NCBI GenBank assembly: GCA_017311315.1
Contig: CM029640.1
Location: 28,945,917-29,009,916, forward strand
Source: Dendrocalamus latiflorus
Lineage: Eukaryota > Streptophyta > Magnoliopsida > Poales > Poaceae
DNA: 64,000 nt
Reading direction: 5' to 3'
Shown here: positions 1-10,419 of the stretch, one piece after another
How positions within the stretch are numbered: position 1 is the first letter of the stretch
How the letters are laid out: each line of letters begins with the position of its first letter
Notes under the pieces: generated by a model
What the model was told of the DNA's origin: nothing
The model's database searches: none
What the model saw: the letters and a program-made list of their open reading frames with translations, nothing else
Translations under genes and position numbers: made by a program

Positions 1-675
1 CTTCTGAAAGAACCTAGTGCACCAAAGATTTTGCCACATATTTTTTTCTTACCTGTGGTAGGTGCTGTTGGAGGTCGTTGCAAGAGAATTCGAAGAAGAG
101 TGGAGGTTGGATGGTGGTTGAATAAGGAGGGGTCAGCTACCTATTTATATAATTTTTTTGAGATTTTTCATGTTTTTAAGCTCCCAATAGCTGTTAATGG
201 TTAGAATATTAAAAAAATTCAATTGTTGTGCCTAACAGGTTGAAATAGTTCTAAACGGCCAGTGCCTATTATGCCTAATGAGAAAAATGTGACTAATAGG
301 TCGTTATCGTGTTTAATGGGTTAAACACGCCTATTGGTGTTGTGCCTAATAGACCGTGTTCATGCCAAATAGTGCCTAACGGGCTAAATGGGCCGCTATG
401 TGCCGTGCCTAACGAGCCGTGCTTGATCTGACACTATTCGTGCCGTGACGGATAAGCACAATGGGCTTGGGTGATGACCCAAGTACGGCCAATGCATCAT
501 GCCATGCTGGCCCAATCCATTTATGTTGTAAGTTGTGCTGTGTTTGAGTCAGTCCAACAGTGCCGTGTTTCGGGCCGGTCTGACTACCACGAGTCCATGA
601 CCCATTTGGCTATCTTTGTCCCCCACATCCATGTCATCTGACCCCTCTTTCCATGGACCCCGTAGATCCAGGGTG
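1..675. other. Intergenic, probable DNA-transposon-derived sequence
   Basis: No gene is recognised. From about 230 to 430 short motifs such as GTGCCTAA, GGGCTAAA and GTGCCGTG recur in slightly changed form. That is the look of subterminal repeats of hAT or CACTA elements. No terminal repeat or target duplication could be paired inside the window, so the class stays open. Confidence 0.35.
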
Positions 676-850
676 CTCATTTAGGCTTATACTTTTGGCT
701 TTTGGGCTTATTTAGTATTGTTTGAGTTTTTTTACTGTAAATGATGCAAGCTTTTTGATGTAATTAAAATTAAAAAAATGTAAAAATAGAAAAAAAGTAT
801 TTTTTAATCTTGGATAATACAAAGGAATACGAAAAAGACAAAAACAACCC
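676..850. repeat. AT-rich MITE-like repeat (dispersed family member)
   Basis: This AT-rich block has runs of A and T around the motif GATAATACAAAGGAATACG. A close relative lies at about 59,815-60,000, where GATAATACGAAGGAATATG is seen. More distant relatives lie at 14,840-15,120, 23,560-23,780 and 48,880-49,140. It ends about 110 bp upstream of the DGD1-like exon 1. Boundaries are approximate and no target duplication was found. Confidence 0.45.
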
Positions 851-1662
851 TAAAAATAAAAAACCAGGAAAAAAACGCAACTATGAAGTCAGTGCAGGCT
901 CGAGCAAGTCTCAACCACTCGCAGGCTCGCAGCTGCCGAACGGCCGAACCCTAACCGTAGCCATGGAGGCGAAGCCGCCGCCGGCGGCGGCGGTGGGAGA
1001 AGGTGAGACGCCGGCGCGTTCTCGTTTCTCTCCATGGGGTGGCGCGAGGTGCGGGACTCCGCGAGCGCGGACCTGCGGCTCGCGCGCGCGCGCGCGCCGA
1101 CTCCCTCCGCACGCTCGCCGACCGCGAGCTCGAGCACATCCTCGCGTCCGCCTCCACCGCGCTCGCCGCCCGTCGCCGCGGGGGCGCCCATCGCCGAGCT
1201 CGAGTTCGTGTGCAAGCAGATCCAGCCTAAGATCTCCGAGCTGCGGCGCCAGTACGCGTCGCGGGACCGTGACCTCGGCCGGAGGGTGCTCGAGCGCTGG
1301 GCGCTGCCCAGGGGAGCCACCAGCGCCCGCGTCGACCTCTCCGGGATCACCGTCATTCGCAACGCCCTCGTCCCCGAGGCGGACGGTGGCGCGCGGCGTG
1401 GAGCGGAGAAGCGGAGGCGGAGGAAGACCAGGAGTGGGAGGTGGTGAGGATGATACGGGGCGGCCTCAAGGAGCTCGATCGCCGGAGCCAGACCAGCAAG
1501 ATTTTCGGGGGATTCCGTGGCCCCGGCGAGCTCGTCGAGAAATTCAAGTCGGCCTGGTAATTCCGCGTATAATCTCTTCCTAATTGTGCTAATCAACTTA
1601 TTGTTTTCTTTTGGAAAGTGCTAGTTCAATCATGAGTTATCTATTGTCAAATAAAAAAAATC

Positions 1663-1911
1663 ATGAGAGTTATACTTGCAATCTTGCATGATATCTACAT
1701 TGGGCGACAGCCGATAACAATAGAATTACCTGGACGAAGTGGTGAAATGACATGCCTGCGTGATGAGCTCATGCACAACTCACTTCGGTTGTATGCAAAT
1801 TCAGAAGTGCTGGCTGAATATATGCATTATTCAATGAGAAGTGAAAGAGATGTACATGAGAAAGGAATACCAGAAGTGCAAGGCGCTAAAAACAAGATAA
1901 TAGAAATGTGA
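1663..1911 (+). other. Unrecognised 82-codon open frame in DGD1 intron 1
   Basis: The ATG-to-TGA frame has no low-complexity bias and contains the stretch GRQPITIELPGRSGEMTCLR. I recognise no domain. The opposite strand is also fairly open, so it could be a fragment of a host exon in either direction. It lies between DGD1 exon 1 and the chimeric retroelement. No promoter or splice context supports expression. Confidence 0.25.
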
Positions 1912-2083
1912 CAAGCTATAATTACAAACATGAGTATAAATGCATGAAAATAGTTATGTTTACTTCATTTGTAAGCACAATATATTTTTTTAGGGAAATT
2001 AAGCATGTCATTTCTTCATGTATTTGTTTAGGTTTTCTTCATGTATTTGTTTAGGTCTCTCTTGACTTGCATTATGTTTGGGT

Positions 2084-2900
2084 TATTGGGTTTTGAATCA
2101 CTCAAAAGAAACAAGAAATAGACAGAAGAACCTAGGACTGGATAGATGAGCTTCAAAGCTTCAAATCATGTATATGTTGATCTCTTGCATACACATACAT
2201 ATGAAGTTGTCAAGCTTCCATTCCATAGGCTAATGTTACAACTCTAGTCTTTATATAGCCATACAAATCGACTTACATTAGCACCAACAAACAAAGAAAT
2301 TTGATTAATGCTTGTACAGCTCAACACTAACTAACTAATCAATTTGCTTTTGGTTTCCTTTCCGATTTAGACTCCAGCTCATGTAGTATTTTGTTGCCAG
2401 CTCTTGTTTTGCTAGAAATTTCAAGGGACATCGGTAAGCATGCATTCAAAACTTATACATGTCGGCTACTTGTATTCACATAGGATGCATGTTGGTTGAT
2501 ACAAAAGAAATGCATGTCGGCTAGCTCGAGCATATCTTAGGGAGTCTTCCACTTATGGCTTGTGACTTATGCCTTATGCTACATTACTAGTTTTTAAATG
2601 GTATATTTTTTCAAGGCGGGGTCAATAGGAAGATTGTAGTAAGAAGTATACTGAATTTAGCTATATCGGTCAAAATCACATGTGAATATTTTCCTCTACG
2701 TATTGCCTCTTGCGAACAGACATAATTAAAAAATTTAAGCCATAAGCCACAGCCTAAAAGAACCCACCCTTAGAAACACCAGGTGTAAGAGCTCTGATAT
2801 AATTCATTAATTACTAAGCATTCACATGCATGTCGGCAGTTTCTTTGTTCACACAAGGTTGGCTACCTCTTTACTCAAGAAAATAAATTAAGCTCCAACA
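2084..2900 (-). repeat. LTR copy A (3' LTR, interrupted by a MITE)
   Basis: It is the same sequence as copy C, about 584 bp once the 230 bp MITE at 2540-2769 and one target copy are removed. On the minus strand it begins TGTTGGAGCTTAATTTATT and is preceded by a polypurine tract. The end facing 2084 reads TATTGGG where the other copy reads TGTTGGG. Confidence 0.7.
2540..2769. mobile_element. Tourist-like MITE nested in LTR A
   Basis: This 230 bp insert starts GGGAGTCTTCC and ends GAACCCACCC. It has imperfect inverted ends and is flanked by TTA on both sides (2537-2539 and 2770-2772), the PIF/Harbinger target duplication. The empty site can be read in LTR copy C near 5,060, where the flanking sequence runs through without the insert. 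That is direct evidence of insertion after the LTR copies formed. Confidence 0.8.
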
Positions 2901-3192
2901 AACTCCCCTTTTAATTTATTTTCTTGAGAAATTTTTCTCCGCAGTAAACTTCACTGAACAAAACCTTTATAAAAATATTTTCTAGCTGAAATTTTATCTC
3001 TAACCATTTCAGTTGTACTGAACAAAACCTTTATAAAAACCAATATTCATTTGTCGAGAAGAATAGAATAGGATGTGCAATTGAAATGGTTAGAGATAAA
3101 ATTTCAGCTAGAAAATATTTTTATAAATATTTTATTTAGTGAAGTTTACTGCCGATAAAGTTTTATCAAGAAAATAAATTAAAGGGGGAGTT

Positions 3193-3908
3193 TATTGGAA
3201 CTTAATTTATTTTCTTGGGTGGAGAGGTAGCCAACCTTGTGTGAACGAAAAAATTGCCAACATACATGGGAATGCTTAGTAATTAATGAGTTGTATCAAA
3301 GCTCTTACACCAGATGTTTCTATGACATGCTTGAGCCAACTGACATGCATTTCTTTTATATCGGCCGACATACATGTAGTATGAACACAAGCAGCCGTAT
3401 AAGCCAAGTAGATGATTCAAGGCTTCTTAGCTTCAAGTGCATGCATGCTATAAAGAGATGCCCACATGTGATAATGAGTTGCCGACATGGGATATGTAGC
3501 CTTGAGGTTTGTCTCTATTGGATAAGCTTTTGGGTCATAGTAAAGTGTCAAACTTGACAAGTAAAGCTAGATAGATACTAGTAGAATTGTGTAAGAGATT
3601 AGCATTATCTTAGCTTGCACATGTGTAATTTTGGCTGAAAACTTCATGTTCGCTTGTGTTTTTGAGTCAACTTGGTAGTTGTAAATTTCATGTCGACACA
3701 TGTACCATAAGTCGGTTTCTTAGTTTATAAAAGGACCTGTAACCTCTTTGTAATAAGAGCTAATGGAAGTAATGTAAGCTTGTTTTGTTAGCTTCATATG
3801 TGTGTGCAAGAAATCAATGAAAACTTAGTATGAGGCTTTGAAGCTCCTCTATCCATTCTCTTCTTCCTCTGTCCCTTTCTTGCTTCCTTAGTGTCCAAAT
3901 CCTCAACA
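3193..3908 (+). repeat. LTR copy B, inverted relative to copies A and C
   Basis: It starts TATTGGAACTTAATTTATT after the purine tract AAAGGGGGAG and ends CCTCAACA. Next comes ACTGGTAT, a degenerate tRNA-Met primer site, followed by A-rich sequence and PP2A 5' UTR. It is longer and more diverged than copies A and C. It has a purine tract on one side and a primer site on the other, so it once served as a junction LTR. Confidence 0.65.
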
Positions 3909-4031
3909 ACTGGTATAAAAAAAATGGAGGCATGAGCACCTCCTCCATCCCCAGCTCCTCCCCCGATCCCCTCGAAACCCTAGCGGCCCCGTCCCCCTCT
4001 TTACCGGCGGGACCTTAGCTCGGTGGCGGCG

Positions 4032-4604
4032 ATGGAGGGTAGGGAAGGGAAGCGGCGTGCAATGACGATGCCGCTGCACACGGATCTGGACTGGTAGGTC
4101 TCGCAGCTGCGGGAGTGCAAGTTCGTGCCGGAGGTGGAGGTGAAGGGGCTGTGCGAGCAGGCGAAGGCAATCCTCATGGAGGAGTGGAATGTGTAGCCGG
4201 TCCGCTATCCTATCACCGTCTGTAGCGACATCCACAGCTAGTTCTACGACCTCATTGAGCTCTTCCGCATTGGCGACGACGCACCCAACACCAACTACCT
4301 ATTCATGGGCGACTACGTCGACCGTGGCTACTATTTAGTGGAGATTGTTACACTATTAGTGGCTCTAAAAGTTTGTTATAGAGAATCACAATATTGAGAG
4401 GAAATCATGAGAGCAAACAAATCACTCAAGTGTATGGCTTCTACGATGAATGCTTACGGAAGTACAGAAATGCAAATGTTTGGAAGTACTTCACGGACTT
4501 GTTTGATTATTTGCCTCTCACAGCTCTTACAGAAAACTAGATGTTTTGCCTGCATGGTGGTCTCTCTCCATCATTGGATACATTGGATAATATACATGCT
4601 CTGA
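4032..4604 (+). pseudogene. Processed, truncated PP2A catalytic subunit pseudogene
   Basis: A functional copy would be the protein phosphatase 2A catalytic subunit. The readable sequence runs from MPLHTDLDW (near 4068) through the metal-site blocks (GDYVDRGYY, then GNHES after a frameshift), ITQVYGFYDECLRKY and LFDYLPLTAL to CLHGGLSPSLDTLDNI. It is broken by stops in place of W/Q and G codons near 4,100 and 4,240, a small deletion near 4,380, and a stop near 4,540. There are no introns across this stretch, and 5' UTR-like sequence begins near 3,925, so it derives from a spliced mRNA. It stops abruptly about halfway through the protein where the primer site of LTR C begins. An ATG 36 bases further upstream is in frame but not conserved. 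Confidence 0.88.
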
Positions 4605-4611
4605 TGCTAGT

Positions 4612-5191
4612 TGTTGGGTTTTGGATCACTCAAAAGAAATAAGAAAGAGAAGAACCTGGGGCTGGACAGATGAGCTTCAAAGCTTCAAATCATGTATACG
4701 TTGATCTCTTGCATACACACAGATATGGAGCTGTCAAGCTTTCATACCATGGGCTAATGTTATAACTCTAGTCTTTATATAGCCATACAAACTGACTTAC
4801 ATTAGCATCGACTAACAAAAGAAATATTGGATTAATGCTTGTACAGCTCAGCACTAACTAATCAATATGCTATTGGTTTTCTTTCGGGTTTAGACTCCAG
4901 CTCATGTAGTGTTTTGTTGCCAGCTCTTGTTTTGCTAGAAACTTCAAGGGCCATTAGTAAGTATGCATTCAAAGCTTGTGCATGTTGGCTACTTGTATTC
5001 ATATAGCATACATGTCGGCTGATATAAAAAAAAATGCATGTCGGCAGGCTCAAGCATGTCCTAGAAACATTAGGTGTAAGAGGTCTGATACAACTCATTA
5101 ATCACTAAGCATATATATGCATGTCGGCAGTTTCTTTGTTCACACAAGGTTGGCTATCTCTTCACTCAAGAGAATAAATTAAGCTCCAACA
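4612..5191 (-). repeat. LTR copy C (5' LTR of the minus-strand element)
   Basis: This 580 bp copy starts TGTTGGGTTTTGGATCAC on the plus strand and ends AAGCTCCAACA. Next to its inner end the minus strand reads ACTAGCATCAGAGC, a mutated tRNA-Met primer-binding site. Differences from copy A are scattered along the whole length, so the insertion is not recent. Confidence 0.7.
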
Positions 5192-5337
5192 CGGGTGAAC
5201 CGAATGATAATGAGATTTAAGTTGCAGTTGTTTAGAAATTACAATAACCTTATATCTTTTGATGCTAATAAAATCCATATACAACTGACAGATTGGTTAT
5301 ATGATAGAACTCAATTGAATTATTATCATTGATCCCC

Positions 5338-5490
5338 TAGGCAGCAGCCTAGGCGGCGCCTAGGCGCTAGGCGGGAGGGTGGCGCCTTGCCCGCCTAGCC
5401 GATTGTTCCCGCTTAGGTGGCCGTCTAGCCCACCTAGGCGGTGATTAGGCGCTAGACGCCGGTCTGGCGCCCGACTAGCACCTAGGTGAA
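5338..5490. repeat. GC-rich palindromic short repeat in DGD1 intron
   Basis: About 150 bp are built from CCTAGGCGG, GGCGCCTAGGCG and their complements, so the block can fold on itself many times. It stands out sharply from the AT-rich intron. No target duplication was identified. Confidence 0.5.
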
Positions 5491-5978
5491 CACTGATTAT
5501 TATTTCTGATGTTATATGAGAAGTGTCATTTATTGGATTATGTGAGCATACTTGTTAATCAAACTTCTCACCTATATTCCCTCTTTTGGTGCAGAAATCA
5601 TTTAGCATGGAGTCTGATGGATCCAAGGTAAGTCCGCAAACCATAAAAATTATGATTATAATGTTAACTGATGGAAAAGTTATCAACCATCTGAAGACAT
5701 TCTTTTGCATATTTTGGTTACGTTCTTTCAAAATAATTCTGGGAAATTTACATGTTGGATGTTATTTTCCTTAAGATGAACTAAATGGGATTTCCTTTGT
5801 CCTCTTTTCGTTGGTTTATCTGTTTCTACATTTCTTGCCAGTTGATCCGAACAAGGGACATGGTATAAGAAGGGAATGGTACCTCAAATCTGCATAGCCA
5901 TTGTAAAATAATAAATAACTTTTCAGACCAGTGCTTGATTTTTTACGAAAACTGCTATGCCTTTAATCTTGTAGAATA

Positions 5979-6199
5979 CTCCATACGTTTCACAATATTT
6001 GTCTGGCACACATACCAAGGAGGCACAAAATTTAAGTAATGTTTAATGGAATTTGATCATGTTTACTCCTGTTAGATAGAGCAGTACCATGTCTGAGTCT
6101 ATCTAATAGGGGCAAATATGGCCCAATTTCATTAAATATTACTTAAATTTTGTGTCTTCTTGGTATGTGCACCAGATAATTATTGTGAAACGGAGGTAG
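5979..6199. mobile_element. Stowaway-like (Tc1/mariner) MITE
   Basis: This 221 bp element has inverted ends CTCCATACGTTTCACAATA and, at the other end, TATTGTGAAACGGAGGTAG. It is flanked by TA on both sides (5977-5978 and 6200-6201). An internal inverted repeat around AATTTAAGTAATGTTTAATG gives a long hairpin. It sits in the second intron of the DGD1 pseudogene. Confidence 0.85.
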
Positions 6200-8412
6200 T
6201 ATAATGCTTTGTGCCTTAGTACTGAATGGGGTAGGGTGAAATGTGAAGGTTTCCAAAAGAAAGCAACCACCTTTCCCATTGAAATTTTTTTAGTAATTGG
6301 TAAATGCAGAATCAAAATTTTTTGATCTGATTGTTCTTCGCTCGATTATATTGCTGTGAACTTAATCTTGCAATCTAATGCAGGAAGTTCCCCCAATGGA
6401 TCTAACTGAAATTCTGGCAAATCTAGTTAGGCAGTCTGGACCATTTTTGGATCAACTTGGTGTACAAAGAGGTACAGATAAAAGGCAACACTACCCTGTT
6501 TTCTTCTATTTATCAGGAGTTGACCCTCATATGTACTGTTGATACTGTGGTGCAGATATTGTGACAAACTAGTGGAGACATTGTATAGCAAACAAAATCA
6601 TTCCCTTTCAGCAGACACGCCCTTGCTCGGAAATGATAACTCAACAGATGAGCTTGATCTAAGAATTGCTAGCGTGCTACAAAGTACTGGCTATCACAGT
6701 GATGGGTTTCTGGAATGAACCTGCAAAATATGAGGTCTCAGACAATAAAAGGCAAGTTGCAATAGTCACCACAGCAAGCCTACCATGGATGACAGGAACA
6801 GCAGTTAATCCATTGTTCCGTGCAGCATATCTGGCAAAAAGCACAAAACAAGATGTGACACTGGTGGTGCCTTGGCTCTGCAAGTCAGACCAAGAGCTGG
6901 TGTACCCAAATAGCATGACCTTCAGTTCGCCGGAAGAGCAGGTAACTTATGTAAGGAGCTGGCTGGAGGAAAGACTTGGCTTTGAATGGAACTTCAGGAT
7001 ATCCTTTTATCCTAGCAAGGTGATTATCTGATGCATCTTATGTGAAGGTCTATGTCTTTCAATTTTACATTGACATGTTATATGCCCTGCAGTTCTCAAA
7101 AGAGCAACGTAGCATTATTCCGGCTGGGCATACCTCACAGTTCATTTCATCAAGAGAAGCAGATATAGAATATTGGAAGAACCTGAGCATTTCAACTGGT
7201 ATCATCATGGGAAACATTGGACTGACAAGTTCAATCATGTCGTTGGTATGGTTCATACAAATTACCTAGAATATATCAAGAGAAGAATGGGGCTCTTCAA
7301 GCTTTCGTAGTTAAACATATCAACAATAGGGTGATGAGAGCCTACTGCAACAAGTAATGTATTTAGCTCGATTGTTGTGCTATTGTTCGGATGCGCATCA
7401 GTGTTGCTAATGAGGGGCATGTGCAGGTTTTCCGTCTTTCTGCAGCAACTCAGGATGTGTCCAACTCTATTGTTTGCAATGTTCATGGTGTAAATCCAAA
7501 GACGTTCCTTAAGATCGGAGATAAACTAACCCTGATAGGGAGAATGGGCAGCAGTCATTTTCCAAGGGAGCATACTTTCTGGGAAAGATGGTCTGGGCCA
7601 AGGGTTACAGGGAACTGATAGATTTGTTGGCCAAACATAAAGGTGACTTGGAACTTGGAAGGATTCAAGTTAGATGTATATGGAAGTGGTGAGGACTCAC
7701 AAGAAGTCTAGTCTACTGCCAGGAAACTGGATTTGAATCTCATTTTGTTCAAGGGAAGGGATCACGCAGATGATTCACTAAATGGGTACATATAAGAAAC
7801 CGTAAAGGGTTCTCAATTATTTGGTCATTTCCATTTTCGTTGTCTTCTTTCTGAATACTGATGCACCTTCCTTTTGTGTTATTTTCAGATACAAGGTTTT
7901 CATTAACCCGAGCATCAGTGATGTCTTGTGCACAGCAACAGCGGAGGCTCTTGCAATGGGGAAATTTGTTATCTGTGCGGAGCATCCATCGAACGAATTT
8001 TTCATGTCGTTCCCGAACTGCTTGACGTACAAAACTCCGGAGGGCTTTGTCGCCGGAGTGAAAGAGGCCATGGCCAGAGAACCCCAACCTTTACTCCTGA
8101 GCAAAGGTACAACCTATCATGGGAGGCAGCAACAGAGAGATTCATGGAGTACTCAGACGTTCACAACGTTCTGAATGATAAAGCCGGTCAGCCTGGAGAA
8201 GGCGGCAACAGAAACAAAGCGCGAAGAACCTCACAGCCCAACTTGTCGGGCATCGTGGACGGCGGATTGGCATTTGCTCATCACTGCCTGACTGGCAACG
8301 GGGGCGATTCCTGGTACGCGCGACTACGACAAGCAGCAATGTGGATATGGGCCTCTTGCCTCCTGAAGTACAGCACACGATATATGGTTGGTGAGCTCGA
8401 CCTGCGCCCTAG

Positions 8413-10128
8413 AGTTTTTGGTACTTATATAGTGTATTTGAAGTCCGTATTTACAAAAATGTCAGCATGCGTGCAACAATAGTAAAAATATCTATTTTGA
8501 CGTCCAGTCATTGGGCGGTGATGCCCAAGTGCTGACACCTAGCCGAAGGAGCCGTGTGGCACCTGCCGCTCAGCCATCATGTGACCAAGAGGCTGCCACT
8601 GGCCCAGGGCAGCAGTAATTAGCAGTTGCAATTAATTAGTTTAGTTATGTGATTAGAAAATTTATTTACATGCATTGCTCGTGGAATCATTTAGATATAG
8701 CAAATGAGCACAAAACTTATGAAATTTTTTGTAAAGCTTCCCGATGCAGTGTACTTCATTGTGTAATTTGCTCATAATTTTTCGTTCTGAATTTTACTCG
8801 AAAATCCAATTATGTAAACTATTTATATGATTTTTTAATATAGAAAATAAAATCGAAAAATTATAAATTTTTTTAAGGATTCTTGCACAGAGGACTTGAT
8901 GGTGTAATTTTTTATTTAATTACATAAGGAGTACATATAGCAGTACAAAAAAAGTATGGCACATGATATAGTAATATGAAAAGTGTATCGCACGGGATGT
9001 GATATGACTTACTCATCTGAGCTATTACTATCTCTTTGACGCGTTTGCCTCTGTGGGTGTTGCTTTGTCTTTCGTTGAGCATGTCCCGTGGGGTACGACA
9101 GCTGGTCCGGAGCGTGCGTGTCGGATCGGAGGAGGTATGTATATCGTTTTGTTTATTGAGTGGCTGGCGGTGATCCGGTAGGCTGAGGTAGAGCAGACAG
9201 TGTCTGATGGTGAGCGTCGATGTGTTCTACTGAGATATGCCAAATTGGGGATCGCTAGCGATGAGTCCTTAATGGTGGACTTTAGAAATCCCCGTTATAC
9301 GGATGAGCCCTAGCTTTCATCGTACAATGTGCTAGCAAAGCAAGAGCAGCTATGCCCACCCAAGTCTCCAAAGTGTGTGCGTGCACTAAACCTTCCGTGC
9401 AGTGTGAATGATGAGTTTTGTTTTGCGTACACCACAAACTCTGGCGTTATGTACCGCTCCCTAGAAGCAGCCGGGAGGTCCGTATTGTCATCGGTGGACT
9501 GGTCGTCACCTCCACGTTGAATTGAAGGCCGCAAGATGGAACGATGTTAGTCACAATAAATATTTCGGATGTAGAATGCGAATCTCATGCCATGCGTTTT
9601 TTGTACTGCTATATGTACTCCTTACGTAATTGAATAAAAAATTACACCATCAAGTTATTTTTTTAATAATTTTTTGAGCTTATTTCTTATATTAAAAATT
9701 TTCTACAAATAGTCTGCGTAAATAATTTTTTGAGTAAAACTCGGAACAAAAAAATTACGAGCAAATTACAGAATGAAATACGTCCCGTCATGAAGCTCCT
9801 TAAAAAATTTTATAAGTTTTTGTGCTCATTTGCTATATCAAAAAAATCTACAAGCAGAGATTGTAAATAAATTTTTTAATCACGTAATTAAACTAATTAA
9901 TTGCAACTGCTAATTACCTGCAGCTCGTGTGGCAGGCTCTTGGCCACACGATGGCTTGGCGTTAGGCTCCTGCCGCGCGGCCATGGGGCTCATTCGGCTA
10001 GGTGTCAGCTCCTGGGCTTCGCCGTCCGGAGATCAGGCGGCAAAATGGACATTTTTGCTATTATGGCACATGTATTGATATTTTTGTAAATATGGACTCC
10101 AAATGCGCTATAAGTGCAAACAAAAACT
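8413..10128. mobile_element. MULE with about 500 bp terminal inverted repeats
   Basis: The left end (from AGTTTTTGGTACTTATATAG) is matched in reverse complement by the right end (finishing ...CAAAAACT). The match continues for roughly 500 bp each side, including the blocks beside GCAATTAATTAGTTTAG and the GTGTAATTTTTTATT stretch. Flanking 9-mers GCGCCCTAG (8404-8412) and CCACCCTAG (10129-10137) agree in 7 of 9 positions, fitting a Mutator-type target duplication. The left end lies 18 bp past the DGD1 stop codon. The central 650 bp holds an unknown decayed reading frame and no transposase, so it is non-autonomous. Confidence 0.75.
9020..9520 (+). pseudogene. Unknown decayed reading frame carried inside the long-TIR MULE
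   Basis: A single frame stays readable for about 167 codons, interrupted only by two TAG codons (near 9,180 and 9,310). It contains FDAFASVGVALSFVEHVPWG, then LRYAKLGIASDESLMVDF, then a cysteine-containing part with CPPKSPKCVRALNLPC. I recognise no family. It could be a captured host gene piece or the remains of a transposon protein. Its position exactly between the two terminal inverted repeats makes it cargo of the MULE. Confidence 0.4.
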
Positions 10129-10419
10129 CCACCCTAGGCCCCGATCGGTTGGGCTGAAAGCTGAAGGCTTATGGCTGAAAACACTGTAAAGGCTGAAAAA
10201 ATCACTGTAGCGGCTGAAGGATAGTACTGTAGCAGCTGAAATGATGTAAGTAATGGTGAAATAAGCTGATACTTGGGGACGCAACATTTTTGCATGGACT
10301 AGTGACGTTCACCGCAAAAATGACGACATTCATTTGAGCGAAACACCTTACGAAACAATTTGGTATGACACGACATAAGAACGAACAACTGCATAAAAAA
10401 TACAGGCGACACAAGTAGT

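Larger units (their letters stand above)
2084..5191 (-). mobile_element. Chimeric minus-strand LTR retroelement carrying an inverted LTR and a PP2A fragment
   Basis: Read on the minus strand, the 5' LTR is 5191-4612. It is followed at about 4611-4596 by a degenerate primer-site-like sequence containing ATCAGAGC. The 3' LTR is 2900-2084, preceded by the purine tract AAAAGGGGAGTT. Flanks TGGGT (2079-2083) and CGGGT (5192-5196) match in 4 of 5 bases, consistent with a single insertion and a 5 bp target duplication. Inside is a third LTR in the opposite orientation (3193-3908). It has its own purine tract on its left and ACTGGTAT on its right, which leads into a sense PP2A fragment. The region around 2,800-3,300 is therefore a large inverted repeat. 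No gag or pol is seen. The LTR and PBS signals are typical of copia-type elements with a Met-tRNA primer. Confidence 0.7.
963..8394 (+). pseudogene. DGD1: Digalactosyldiacylglycerol synthase 1 (DGD1-like) pseudogene
   Basis: The functional enzyme (family GT4, outer plastid envelope) transfers galactose from UDP-galactose to MGDG to make DGDG. Pieces are read in order at 963-1556, 5595-5627, 6384-6471, 6556-7019, 7093-7353, about 7426-7782 and 7889-8394. They include the N-terminal GWREVRDSASADLR block, the TTASLPWMTGTAVNPLFR block of the glycosyltransferase start, CNVHGVNPK, and the C-terminal FINPSISDVLCTATAEAL block. The last exon ends VQHTIYGW and stop, as in the family. Most introns keep GT and AG ends. 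Exon 1 needs several frame changes. Single-base changes break the frame near 6,558 (lost base) and 6,710 (extra base), more occur near 7,165 and 7,540, and TAG replaces a codon near 7,712. Intron 1 carries a 3.1 kb retroelement. With so many lesions it cannot make the full enzyme. Identity is confident; exact exon edges are less so. Confidence 0.9.
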
